Assembly (NCBI RefSeq): GCF_021155765.1
Contig: NC_060106.1
Location: 10,857,501 to 10,921,500 of the forward strand
DNA length: 64,000 bases
Direction of reading: 5' to 3'
DNA from: Diprion similis
Taxonomy: Eukaryota; Arthropoda; Insecta; Hymenoptera; Diprionidae
The position numbers were made by a program, and so were the translations under genes. Below, one piece after another: positions 22,528 to 38,200 of the stretch; position 1 is the stretch's first letter; the number at the start of each line of letters is the position of its first letter. The notes below the pieces were generated by a model. It saw only the letters and a list, made by a program, of their open reading frames with translations. It made no database searches and was not told the origin of the DNA.

Positions 22528-25473
22528 ATTATATATATATCATTATTTAAAAAAATAATATGATGAATAACTTGGTTCGTTACTTGGTTTCTCAACACAT
22601 GTTATCTACAATACAGATGGTATTTGGAATGACCGAATCCAGTTAGACTACAAACCAGGTTTAAATAACCACAATGATAGCTGACAAACACGCTGTTTTC
22701 TTGAATCATCCACAGTTATAGGGTATAGCAATGAATATAAAAAAAATCGGTAAGTAGACAAATGGTCGTGTTCTTTGTTCGTTTTTTTTTTTTTTTTTTT
22801 TTGTTTTGTATATATAGAAACAAAATTGTATTTTGCCTTTGTATTCCTATACATTATCATTAGTTTAGCATTATTACAATTTTGGACACAAAAATGCTGT
22901 ATTATTGTATGCATGTATATTTTCCTGCCTAAGTTGGAAAACATTTGTTATATTACGTATTTACTTAACAAGGATTTAATTTTCGACAAAGACAAGATTA
23001 GTTACGGGATAGATTACAAAGGTTGAATAATGCAGCATAGGTACAAAATACTACCCATAACATGACTTTTCCGAAACTGCACGGGCCTTGGGAACATTGT
23101 TACAGTTATTGTCTTAAAGCTAAGTTCAAAAAAATGACGTGAATTATGTTGCATGTTCAAGAAATTAAATACACTTAGTATTTACAATATTTTATGAAAC
23201 ATTTTTTGATCACCTAGTACAATGCGATGGTGTGAAAAATGTTTTGCTATCACTAGTTCATGTGTGTAATTTATGATCTATATTTGATCTATACAAGGCC
23301 TGTATGTCGCATTTGTAATGTATCAAAAGTAACGTAACTAAAATCTTAAAGCTGTGGTAGTGAAAATCATGTATTTTAGTCAGTATTTCTTTTTTTTATT
23401 ATTATCATTTTCAACTCTTCATCGAAGCAATGATTTATCAACTGTGAGAATTTGAAAAAATTCATATTGAAATCAATCTTCAAGATACTCTCTTCATTGT
23501 CGTGAAATACAGAATATGAGACACGAGAGAGTTTCTCTTGGATTTCTTTTTCTTTTACTTTTATTCCTATTTGTTATCAAATCGAATTACGTTGAATAGT
23601 TCAACTACTTATTTTTAAATAATATTTACTATATCTTTCGATAAATATGCGACAAACACAAATAATCATACCGACTCTTCCGATTAATATTAATCCATTT
23701 ATTCAGTTTTTCATTAATTACTTTTCTTTAATAGAGTAATCATAGTTTTTTTTTGTTTTTCTTTTCTATAAAACTAAACTAGATTATTGTAAACTTAACA
23801 TATGAACAGAGGTTTTGGGGAGAACGAATATTTACACACTGTTTTTGCCATAGCAATTGTTGTGTTGGGATGCTATTGCACACATTGTTTTGCAAAAGAC
23901 ACACAAGGGCCAATGATATATTTGACATAGGTTTTGACTTATTTCACCTAACTGTTCAGTTTATAACAATTCTGAGTACTAATTCTTGCTCGGTTCACAA
24001 ATCGCAAGCACACAATAACCATAAATTAACGTGTGAACATTGATACTATAATTTAGCTACCATACCTACGAAATTCATACACTGTGCCAGCAAGTAATAT
24101 GAGGTTTTATTCGAATTCGCGTTTACAGATTACTTCATTTTTAAAAATGTAGTTAAATTAAGTAAATACGCTATAATTGTTCAATGTTCGGAATCGTTTG
24201 CAGGACGTGTGCATGTGTGTCGGTGTATATGTGCATATGGCCAGCATCGTGCATTGGCAAAAACAGTGTGCCAGTTTAGGAAAGATTATGACTTGGGCTG
24301 TACTTTAATGTAAAAATGTATTACAAGTTTTAATTTGTTAGAATATTTCTATACTGTAATCTATTCCTCTGGGGCTCCAAAATTACAAGTACCATTGATT
24401 TACCAATGGTACAAGCAAGAGTTACAACATTAGCCACAAGCCATGAGCTTACATTGACACTGCAAGTATCATTTTAATATCAAGTTTAAATAAGAAATTT
24501 AAGTAAAGAAATATTGCAAACTATTTATTTGGTTTTTCATATGCTCTTGGCTCATCATGTATTTAATGTGCCCCAAATACTTTAGTTACGACAATATCAA
24601 ATTGGATAGGTATATTATAAATTAATGCAAAGAAAACCATATACGTTTATATAATTCTATCTTTTTTAGTTACGCAGTTGATTTAGAAACTAAATCACAT
24701 CACCTGTCTGAACCCAAATGTGCTTATACAAATCTATAGTTATCTCAACTAACGGGTTTCGAAGTATGTTCTTAGATATGTTATCTAGGAAACGCAACTT
24801 TTTTTTTAACAATACTCAAATAACATAACGCAGAAATATATTTTAAAGAATGTACATTGATCCACGTAATTTTACTCAAAACAAGTTAGTGATACATACT
24901 ATGTAGATATTGAAAGCAAATACATGCACTCGATAATATTCTCATTCAATGTATCGTACGTTAGCGATGGGCAATAAACTAAAAATAATTAGTACATCAA
25001 ATAATCGAGTCCAAAAAAATAGTCGAACACGACTCGATTGAATAGTTAAAAATTAATCGATTAATGACGTACATATATTATACGTTGTAATACATCATAA
25101 ACCATCGGATTCAAACAGGCGAAAAATTATAGATAAAATTACATATAGGTATAAACATCTTTACAGACCCCTTAAGACGTAATTATGCAGTGAAAATATA
25201 TGTGTAATTGGCTCATCATAGAAAATCAAAAGTGTGCTGACTGAAGTTGTTTAATAAAAATCATGGATCAGGGTCATGCACGCTTTTCTTATTTTTAATA
25301 TAATGTGTCTATGTAATGATGTGAAAGTATTGAATTAGTGTGATAACCAGCCTTGCATTGTACATACTTATGAAATGGTTATTTGAAAATTTATTATTTT
25401 TTTCTAAGTACCAGCTCAGGGCAGGTCAACACACTTCTGAGACAAATATGTATATCTTCAACGTTTCGATCTT

Positions 25474-25552
25474 GCAACTACTAGCCAGGTCCATAAACCG
25501 AATTGAAAATACTGGTTAAATAGCTGCTGAAGTGGCTAGTAGTTGTAAGTTT
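25474..25552. repeat. short inverted repeat / hairpin
   Basis: CTTGCAACTACTAGCCA at about 25470-25490 is repeated in reverse complement (TGGCTAGTAGTTGTAAG) at about 25535-25551, with about 45 bp of loop. It may be the remnant of a small fold-back element. Confidence 0.6.
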
Positions 25553-26874
25553 AATTTCCTAGCTTGGAACTTTAGTTTTATCAAGTTATTCACTATCGTC
25601 CTCCAATTTGCATACTACTATTCCTTTTATTACGGAGTAAAATAATGTTTGAATGATGGATAAACAGAAAACATATAAGTTGCCAATTTTGATATTGTAT
25701 TTATGTGATTTGTTGAAAGATATGCTAGACTCCCAGTATGTGAATTTATCTTTCTGGCCTGCTTTTGGCAAGCAAGACGCCTCATCTTTCAACATTGATA
25801 TAGAATATATATATGACGTTCATCCAGGTTAGTATTCATTTTTGTTAATCTGTGGCAGTACTTAGGTGTGATCTCTGTATGTCAAGTCTTAAACACAATA
25901 GTTCCACATGTGTGGAAATTTGATACAAATATCAAGGTATTGTCCGCGTGTAATAAAGCAGAGGCTCTAAGAGTTGTTGATGTAAAGCGTGTGATATGAG
26001 AGCTGCATTACATCCCGCTACTTGTGGTTTGATTTTATTTTGGTAAAATTGTATCTTCAAAATTACTTTCTTTCAATAACGTTAGTTTCATCTACTAAAC
26101 TACCTATAAAACACATTACTAAAGCCAAATAATTTTGAATATCATTCTAAAATCTAAAGCAATTAATTTTATTCGTATTGTTCCAACTTTTTCACAGTTT
26201 CATTTTAAAAATACGTGTTTATTGTTTTTCAAAACAATCAATGCAGTCCATGTGCTGCAATTATAAACTGATATTATTCAATGTTCATTGTTCAATCAAT
26301 AAAGAGTGTAATCTTTTTTTCATAACATAATATTATAAATATACCGACACTACGTGCTGACGTACGTTAGTTACATTAGGTTTTAAAAGGTGAATCTTGC
26401 TTTAGTTCGTTAAGTTTACAAACGAAGATGGAGTGTACAAAGAATAATTGTTTCAATAATATTATTTCATATTGACGACCAAGTGCAACGGAACTAATAA
26501 TTAATTCAAGTTTACCATTGATCACTCCAATTGTCACAATGAAACAAGCAATTAAGTTAATCCATGAATACTCAGCAACAGCATATTACCCTACGTATTA
26601 AATTTTCCATAAATATTACTGCAAGAAGTTCGTAATGCTCAAAAATTATATTCGTTAAAAGTTAATATGTTGGATATAGGTATACAGATGTTGAAAAAAA
26701 AATATTGGCTATAACAAACATTTTATTCAGCTATTATAGTGATATCAGATATAAATGAACATTTTTATCATCGTTAAATATAGTAAATTGAATGACCTAT
26801 TATAGCTATCGGTGTATTCGTAAATGTGAACAATCTGTGAAAAAATCAGGACTTCATTGGGTGATCTGGCGACG

Positions 26875-27420
26875 TCATTTTTTTATGAGCGGTTGTATCA
26901 CAAGCCACAGAGACAGTCCGCACACCGTTATCATAATTAAATAGACACCCAGTAGGATTAACAATTGGTTAGAATGGTTACGGCTAGTTTTTGATGACAA
27001 GACGCTGCAAATCCATCGCACAATCATCTTCAACATTTTAGAAATTTGAACAACGTCAACACCGAACAAGCTGCGAAGGATCTGAAGAGTGAGTTCCGCA
27101 CTGTCGAAGTTAAAATAACGAATAGTCTTTGTATTTGAAGGTTCAACTGACTCGTTGGCCTCAAACTGGATTCTAGTGGTGCGCAATGGTGTTACGTTGA
27201 CGATACTGTATGTCTGATGTTCTATTGTGTTCAGAAGTAGCTTTGGGGTTATTCGATAATTTAGGGGTGTTGAATTTATATAAGCTGGGAAATCGGTTGG
27301 GGGGGTGGGGGCTCTTCGATAGGGCCCCCTCCCCCTCCTTCGACCCCGTCCCCGACCCCTAGCCCGGCCGACCCGGAAACCGCAACTGGTACCGGCATTC
27401 TGCCCACTGCCACGCTGTGG
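26875..27420 (-). other. open frame with Arg/Gly-rich start and a C-terminal membrane anchor, gene unassigned
   Basis: On the minus strand one frame stays open from just after a TGA near 27421-27423 to the stop at 26875, about 180 codons. It has no ATG near its beginning. The first part is Arg/Gly-rich through a GC-rich block; then comes PTDFPAYINSTPLNYRI and a normal-looking region (YFNFDSAELTLQILRSLFGV). The end is a strongly hydrophobic segment of about 25 residues (around LLILLGVYLIMITVCGLSLW) followed by IQPLIKK, like a tail-anchored protein. Amino-acid composition looks coding and is unlike the surrounding AT-rich DNA. It overlaps, in another frame, the candidate CK2 alpha alternative exon. 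I do not recognise a family. Confidence 0.45.
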
Positions 27421-27424
27421 TCAT
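27276..27424 (-). CDS. candidate alternative terminal exon of CK2 alpha
   Basis: A good acceptor (TTTGTTGCAG) precedes 27424. Joined to the donor of the penultimate CK2 alpha exon (phase 1, one T carried over), the junction codon is TAT (Tyr), exactly as with the standard last exon, whose acceptor also begins AT. The product would end in DDHSVAVGRMPVPVAVSG, a Gly-rich stretch, EEPPPPQPISQLI and stop, instead of the standard 28-codon end. CK2 alpha C-terminal tails are known to vary in length between animals. The exon sits in a GC-rich island 1.8 kb downstream of the donor. The same DNA also has an upstream in-frame ATG at about 27504-27506, so an independent small gene is possible. Confidence 0.4.
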
Positions 27425-27506
27425 CTGCAACAAACCCCTCGCTGTGTAACGATGTGGAATAAAGAAATTCACTAGGCATTATTATACAATTCACTGGCAT
27501 AACCAA

Positions 27507-29058
27507 GTCGTCAAATTGGAAATAATTTTAAGCTTAATCCACACTTAGTCGTTTAATTTTTGCAGTCACAAAAATTGGCAAACAATTACGTATTCACCGA
27601 ACAAATAGCAGATTGATTATTGTACAGATCTAGGAAACTAAATATTAGATTCTGCAGTCTTGAATATTGCTTATGTCTGCTCATTGTTTACAGATTATCT
27701 AGGCCTTCCAATCGTAATTGCTATGATTTAATCAAGTGGCTTATTTATTTGTATGCGCCTTCCCAAGTATAGAGAATGATCACACCCTGCATTGGGGTGC
27801 CCATATATATTTAAATTAATAATATGCAAATTTTCCCCAAACTTCCAGAATTTGAAATTTTATAAACATTGTTCAGTGATATTTTACTTGACGTAGCGTT
27901 TGTTTGCTTATAGTATACTGAACATACAGGCATAAATTTTAGGTTTACAAAATCGCCAAATAATTTTCTATAACACATTGAACAGTGAACCGTTCGTTAT
28001 TGAATGACAGATAATAATTCCCTGCAAATGACGATTACTCGAATCCCTCAGAAATATTACTTATCAAGATTGAATATGTAATAACTATATAGACATTTCC
28101 TGATCTATACAACGCAAGATTGAATGACGGTGTTCCATATACAAGTTGCTCTAAGCAGTTTTATTAGATAACCAACGGTCTACTGTACAAGTTTTTTCTT
28201 CAGAAATGAAGCTATTTGACATTCCTAACTGGTAGTTTAATTTGAAAGAATTAGCATCCTCAAATCTTGAAAAGATAATTAGATATTCTCAACAACAATT
28301 TGCTCTTAGATGCTGAAACGCGTTAGGTAGATAGATGTTTGTCATCTATTTTGTGCTGAGAATCTTTTTAATGAAAAAATAGAATCCAATTTAAAATATT
28401 AAAATTAGTGATATCGCAGGTGATTGCTTCAGAGCTCAAGTATACAATATAATTTGGAAATTCCACCTCATGTTATGCAGGCTCATTGCTTTATCAAACA
28501 GACTGCATTACATTTTATTATGCATCATTAATTATTGGAAAACGAGTGTATTATTATAGAATCATAATGATGTTATTTCGTAAGGATAACTTCACAAATT
28601 GAATGTTTAATCCTTGGCTATAGGTCGCAAATTAAAGCAATATCATACATTATCCATCGACTATCTATTTTGAGCTATATGCTAGCAGCAATTACAATAA
28701 ATCAAAATTGGTTTGGAAATTGTGCTAGATATTGAGATAATCGTGCAAACACAATTGAGACTATACATTATGAAGTAAAGAAGTTTTACAGATTACATCG
28801 AAAGTAAAAATTTATTACAACAGTATATACAATTCTGGAGGAATATTAGAATGGGACGAGAATTGTGTTCATTTGTTTTATATTATATCCAGCACATGTG
28901 TTGTCTATTCGCTAACTATAAAGTATCATGGCATATAAATATGATAAGTTAATGTATTAGTGACCAAGTAATAGATAAATAGACTCTGTTTCAATATGCA
29001 TAGTACTAATCAGTGAAAATAGAATTAAATTAAGATGGTGGGGACATTACCTGGGCCG
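27507..29058. other. probable 3'UTR/intron of CK2 alpha, no coding signal
   Basis: AT-rich sequence downstream of the CK2 alpha stop codon on the minus strand. A consensus donor (CCCAG|GTAATG) occurs five bases after the stop codon, at 29053/29054, so a spliced 3'UTR is possible. I see no further coding exon. Confidence 0.4.
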
Positions 29059-31759
<2,701 letters not shown>

Positions 31760-31908
31760 TTTCACAAGATCGTTGACGTCTTCGTTACTGTTCTTAACTA
31801 AACTAATTGCACTGCCACCGTCGCTGAGCCAAAAGGATCGGCTACTAACTGCGCTGCATCCACCGCTCACCCTGCTACTGCTACCAACATATGAATGCAG
31901 AAGTAGAC
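31760..31908 (-). other. 5'UTR part of the CK2 alpha start exon
   Basis: A clear acceptor (TTTACTTTTTCAG) precedes 31908, so the exon carrying the start codon begins here. The leader is open in the coding frame from the ATG at 31868-31870, with no stop before the family start codon at 31757-31759. Confidence 0.7.
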
Positions 31909-34293
31909 CTGAAAAAGTAAATAGCGACGTTAGATGAAATGTGTATACATATTTTAAACCTATTAAATTAATTAAATCACCGCTGGAAAGCTGGAACGAT
32001 TTCCTCTGTGATAATGCACTTATTAAATTACATTGGATTTTAAAATGAAAATGTCAACACTTCAAACAGAATTCTGTGGACATTCGGGAAATTACATCTT
32101 TCTATATTTTATTCACAGAAAAGAATAAACTGCAAATGAAATATTGAAAGGTTTTTATAATAAACCAGTTAATTTAGTAAAGAGGAAAATAGAGAGTACA
32201 TTTATTATCATTCCTTTGGCCGTCACAGTTGATTACGACTTCCACAAATCATGACTGGTCATCATTTCGAGGAATTACCACCATGCAACATTATCTTACA
32301 GCAATCTGAAACGTTTGGTTCTTCTGTGATACATTATTGTCGGAGTATTTGATAAGTGAAGAATTTGTAAACATTTTACATCGTCAAATGTTCAAAATTA
32401 TACTATATAGAAGGCATGCACCTATCAATTCCTATTCAAAGAGGCAAATGACACAACAATATCAATACCTATTTGTCATACGCATAAATTATGGGAATGC
32501 GCCATGCACTTTATTTGTTAATAGTTAATAATCACTTATCAATCCTGACATTAATCCTATGAATAACTTGAGTAGATGTTTCATGCAACAGTATCATGCC
32601 ATTAATGAATTAGCTTAATATTATATCTTTTTGATGCTCCATGTTTAAATTAACATGTATTTATGATTGATCAAGATCACGATGCCGACACTGACAAAAA
32701 TTTAGTAACAAATCAGGTATCTTGAAAACAATTTTGCACAAAATGGTAGCAAGATGTAATTTAAGTCATTTGGATAGATGAGAAATGCCAGTTTCAAAAA
32801 ATTTTAGTATTGTTATCAATAGTGAAAAACCACGTGCACACACCGCCAGTACCTATAACTGCTGAAAGCATAAGCAACGAACTGCGCCGCCGGCCCATCG
32901 CTCGACAGACGGGCAATTTAACCATGTGGTTAAGCGTCACTAGCCCATAACTACGAATATAAATACAATACTGTGCATAAGTTTATTCAAATATTTCAAT
33001 ACAATAACGAAAAAGGTACAAAATTGCTTACCTATCACTATATTATAAGTGATATATGAATACATTAAAATTCAACCATGCGATATTATTGGCATTCCTC
33101 TTTGAAAAACGTAAAATTAGTTTTGTCAGTAAAGTTACGCAGAGCTTGATCGGCATATTTATCGTATCAAAAAAGTTTTGAATCTATGCAAAGCATTGAG
33201 ACATTCAAGCTATCGAACGTTCCTACAGCCGAATCTTGGACAATTCATCTTTTAGTTTGGAACATTGATAGAAAATGTTAGGATATCTTATTGCCAATAT
33301 CCCAAAAACGAAATATATTACACATTTATGACGTTACATTGAACTATTTAACTCGCTATTCTCTATACATAACTTTGCTATTAATGACAAATAATTGACG
33401 GTAGGCCTGTATTGATGATTTGAAAAGAATTATTAGTCATAATTGAGTGAAAATGAGCTTTTTAGCACTTTTTTATAACGCTACTTCAAATTATACAATA
33501 ACATGGTAGTAAAACATGCATTTTAGGAAATCTGGTGAGTGACTCTTCGTTAGTCTATTTATTTTCTCCAATGATGTACTGATAAAAAATAGGTTTTGAA
33601 ATATGGAAGGTGAATTTTCTCCAAGCTTATGTTGTCATTAAGAGCATGAAATTTTTCATTTCAAGGGCTAATCAATGTGGATTGACGTCCTTGGGATAGG
33701 TATGCCTTCTGAATCATCACTGGAGCATACATTACAAGGTGGTCACTAATGGTTAGTAAGGTTAAGATTGGGTGTGCTACTGCTGTGTTAACTGATCAAA
33801 GAAAATCTTAGTGGATACGATCAAATACGATAATGTGCCAAGAGTGGGTGGAGAGGGAAAAAAATGAATCATTAATTTCTTTCTTTGAGAATGAAGCGAA
33901 AGTGAGTTGGCGTTTGCTATTAGGCATAAATAAAGGCGCTGCAAACCGAAATAGGAGAAACGTTAACAAGTACATGACAAGAAGAGTATATTACTTGTGT
34001 ATATTGATTGAAGCAGAAGAATTCGGTTTACCCTCGATCAGAGGTAAACGTGTGCATCTTGGGAAATTCAATGGGCTGACGACATTTGGTCGCAGTGCGT
34101 CCCGATCCAACGATACGAAAAGTTTATCTCTTTTTTTACTCGGAGTCTAGGAGCTGCTCACGACGTGAACGAGGTTCAAGATGCTACACACTGCACAGCG
34201 CGCACACACTCACCCGAATCGTGCACACAATTACGCGAGAAGAAATCACACGCCAGCATTCGGGCGGTTAATGTTGCCTCATTTTCAACTCAC
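31909..34293 (-). other. probable 5'UTR intron of CK2 alpha
   Basis: A strong donor (GCGTTAG|GTGAGT) at 34294/34293 and the acceptor at 31909 define a 2.4-kb intron in the leader. No coding exon is visible inside; plus-strand frames at 32337 and 33833 show no domain. Confidence 0.55.
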
Positions 34294-34470
34294 CTAACGC
34301 ATTCCGGGCCCGAATCCTGATTAGTTTGTCCACGTTGGCTCTCCAAATTTCGCCACGGGCCCGCGTAACTTTTATACGGGACACCTGGAGCCACGCGAAC
34401 TTGGAAAACTTGGGATTTTTGCGGGCGGCCGGCTTCTCAAACGAGCGAGGTCCAAGATGGCGGCCGGCGA
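34294..34470 (-). promoter_or_regulatory. CK2 alpha first exon and YY1-type promoter core
   Basis: GC- and CpG-rich DNA at the head of the CK2 alpha unit. CAAGATGGCGGC (plus strand, 34453-34464), read from the gene's strand as GCCGCCATCTTG, is a perfect YY1/Pho-family core promoter motif. The noncoding first exon would run from near this motif to the donor at 34294. Confidence 0.55.
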
Positions 34471-35200
34471 CCCGCCATTAACTATGCAAGCCTAGATAGG
34501 CAACCGTCATCTTTCGACGCGCTCGAATCTGACTCTACTCGCGTCCTCCAAGCGCGCGGAAGGTGTCGCTACTGTTCGAGGCCAACTTCAGGACACGGAA
34601 AGGCGATTCACTTCACAGTACACTATTTCGTTCAAACGCATTGGTGGAATTGAACTAAATGTGCACTTTTTAGTTCACATTTAGTACAGATTTCTACTTA
34701 CTACAGTCAGATACTGCAACATCAGAAATGATCATTTTCAAATGCAATCCCAATGATATGTTTCGTTCCTGTAACAACGTTATACTGCACAAACAGCTTT
34801 GATCCTGATCCAATTCTCCATAATCTTATCTTCAAATTTTTAATTTCTATAAAATCTATGACTAATTATTCATCTAAAATTACATAATTTCTATTATTTA
34901 TATTGAGTACGATCAACAAAATAAACTGAGTTCCGCTCATATTCTAGTATACATCAAGGCAAAGTAATGCAGATTAGACTTCATTGGGACTTAATCTTTA
35001 CCTTAATATATAATATTCCAACGTTATTAATTTCTAGACAAGTATGGTTGATGAAGATGTGCAGTCTTTATGTTATATTTTCATAATATTTTCAGTCAAC
35101 GTAAGCGTCATTATCTAAGTATCAACTTGGATATGCTCACCCGTACCCTGTACCCAAGTTAAAAACTTATCGAATACACCCCTGACGCCTGTCGGGGAAG
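34471..35200. promoter_or_regulatory. divergent intergenic region between CK2 alpha (-) and XKR (+)
   Basis: About 730 bp. The GC-rich left part (to about 34610) belongs to the CK2 alpha promoter; the rest is AT-rich. There is no TATA box at a convincing distance from the XKR start. The XKR leader appears short because its ATG lies in a TISU-type motif. Confidence 0.4.
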
Positions 35201-38200
35201 ATGGCGGCAGCAGAGTTGAAACCGGTCGGTGCTTTGTGTAATCAAATACCAAAAACCGAGGAGACGACAGTAGATCCGCAAAGTAAACTTGACAACTACA
35301 ATTTTCAAGTATTGGACGTGATCTTGTGGGTCTTCCCGGTCGTCACTTTCCTCGCAAACGTCATAACAGGTGACATACAAAACACTGATCAGTTTACTAC
35401 CCCCACTACCCTAACCTAGCTCACTCCACCAACTCAACCACAATAACACCATATGAATGCACAGCGATCCGTTCCGCAAATTATTGTAGACAGCATACGA
35501 GCTGTCTGACTATAATCTAATCGTTTGAATTTGTATAAAATTTTACTTGACAATATCATTAGTTATTGTTGAATGATTGAGATACATTTTTTTTTAGAAT
35601 GCTGTGATCCTTACAGATTCGTACACTATTCATTATCGTTTATTAAAGTCACTTAGTAAAGATTGTTAATTTCACCTTTTTGTTTCAACAATATTTGAAT
35701 ATTTGCACGCATTTTATTTTACAAAAAAAAATTTATTTAAGCGAATTTAAAAATTCTGTGCTTCTTTCGAGATTAGTATATAGGTATGCATAATTCATGC
35801 AAATGATGTTTTCAATTATTTGATACTTATGACATGTTATGATAAAACACTGTGGAATGGTACAATTTTACAAATTGAAACTATATTGTTGATACATTCA
35901 CGAACAATCAGGTCTATCATTTCTTGATCCGCTCTGTTTATACACCTTCATTTTCATAAATCATTTTGTTTTTCTACATTGAATTTAGATTGCCTGGTTG
36001 TCAACAATTACCTTTCTAATGGTTACTCAGGATGGGCGTACTTTACTGTCATATTCATGCTGCTACCTGCAATAATTGTACAACTATTCAGCTTACGATG
36101 GCACCATACTGACGGTTCATTGAATTATACTCATTGGATGTCACACATTATTTTTATGGGTATAGTTCACAGGTAATGTACCTATATATATTTTTGAAGT
36201 TTATTTAATTTTGAGTGACTTGAGTTTAAGGTGTTCTGTTGTACATAAATTTTGATGTAACAGTGTTATTATTTTATCAATGGATTCTTTACTGTCTTAT
36301 ATGCACATTACATTTTGTTAGCATGCTGTAAAACATTGACTTTCATTGTTTATCTAGATACCTAGTTTTATTGCACGCAGCAATAGAATCTTTGAAAAAT
36401 GGGCAATCAAAATCCCGGAAAGACTGGGTGCTTAGGCAGCAGAGCGACATATGCATGCTTCACTTGTTTGAATCATTTATGGAATCCGCTCCACAGATTT
36501 TGTTACAACTGTATGTCATGGTTGTACTTCAAGAGGCTTTATTTTGGACCAGTAAGTATATGGAAGCTTTTAGGATATTGCTGCCACAGGTTGAATATCA
36601 ACATCTATTTTCAAAATACAAGTGAAAAATCTAACTGATACAGTTCAAGTAAAAGATGTGACAGATGAGTAATGAAATAGAATATTCATTTATTATAAAT
36701 AATTTACATACCTACAATCTTCTCACACGTTATCACACATTTTCTCAATTACACTCACGTTGTTGTCATATGGTAATAGCCATCAGGTGAATAGTTGAAC
36801 AGCTTAAAGTCCTTTTCATATACTCTGTACACTTCTTCCAAAAGCATCTTTGGTATGTTTTGAAAATATTTCTTAGAGATCATTGTTGTTGTTGCCCCTT
36901 GTGGATTAACGTTTTTTACATTATTTTTAGTGTATAAGTATTGATTCAGTCCTAATTCTCGGATTAAAAAGTCTTCATCTCTCTCAAATGTCTCAAATTT
37001 CAAAATGTAATCATAGTTCAGCACGCATGGTCTACAGAATTGATTGTAAGGAGCCCAATGTTCATCAAAGTATTTCTCCTTTGCTATAAATCTCAGAAAT
37101 TCTGTGAAAGTTGGTTCTCGCTTGGTATCAGAAGTTGCCGTTTTCTGTCGATATCTCTGTGTGATGTGGCGTCCATATTTGTTGTAATAATATTTTCTGC
37201 TTTCCATACTCTCTAATTTGTCTCTGTAGGCTGACAAAAGTCGTTCGAATGGATGTCGCACAACAATGAATTTCTTTGTGTGCTTCAGTTTCTGGAACCA
37301 CGTTTTTTGCCAATACACAAAAATGTTTGCTTGTGATACATAAACATGTATTCCATTCGAATTACATGAATAACAGTAAGAATATGGACAGGGTAAGAAT
37401 TTTAGAAATTTTGGCAGCATTTAATTATTACACATTCGCACAATGCCAGAAGTTTATTTTCTGTATAGGATCTGTTGGTGATAAATTCAAGTAATATTGG
37501 TAATTTACTACATTTGACTATGTTTTTGCATACCTCTAGTGTTGATTTTAAGTCCGCATTTGGGAATGCCTGTCTAGCAAGAGTATTTACTTGCAACACG
37601 TTACGTTCAATCAGCTCTACTGTGAGATCAGACAAAGTTCTACCCAAAACAGCGAAATGCACCATCCATGTTGAACTGCCAGCTTTATAAATCGGGCACC
37701 AAGATAATCCATGCTTTCTAAAAGAACATATCGATTGTAAAATGTTAGCACTGCAATGAAATACACAATAAGCAATATACAAACTACATGTTGTTACAGT
37801 ATTTAGGTCAAAAAACTTTTAATCTTTGACATATAACAATAACACCGGTCGACATGTATTTCGGGTCTGGGTTCTAGACGTCAAATTTTGATTTCTTATA
37901 CATAAACAATAAATGAAATGATAGTTTTAGTAGATAAAGTTAGTTTTTGCAGAAACCAGAACAATATTTCGGGTTTTAAGAAAAATTACCCATTCTCTCA
38001 AACATTTATTGTAAATAACAATTAAACCGATTCAGTTTTGCATTTAAATTACTTTCATTCAAAAATAATAATTAATAACAAAATATAAATGTAGAAGAAA
38101 TGATAAACAAGATTTAAAATTGAATATTTATTGTACTTCTTCTAATTTTGTATGGAATTTCTCGTATCAAACCCCAAACGTAATCTCTCATCATGCTTTT

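Larger units (their letters stand above)
20117..26874. other. AT-rich desert with simple repeats and a MITE
   Basis: No recognisable gene. It holds a GT/TA compound microsatellite (about 21925-21968), a fold-back MITE (21975-22527), a poly(T) tract near 22783-22802 and a short hairpin near 25475-25552. Open frames such as 20576-20956 lack domains and have AT-driven composition. Part of the right side may be very long 3'UTR or intron of CK2 alpha isoforms. Confidence 0.4.

Noticed and set aside
24961-25075. Possible hAT-type element end (AGCGATGGGCAA followed by TCGA-rich DNA)
   Set aside because: No matching inverted end or 8-bp target duplication could be found, so only a vague resemblance remains.
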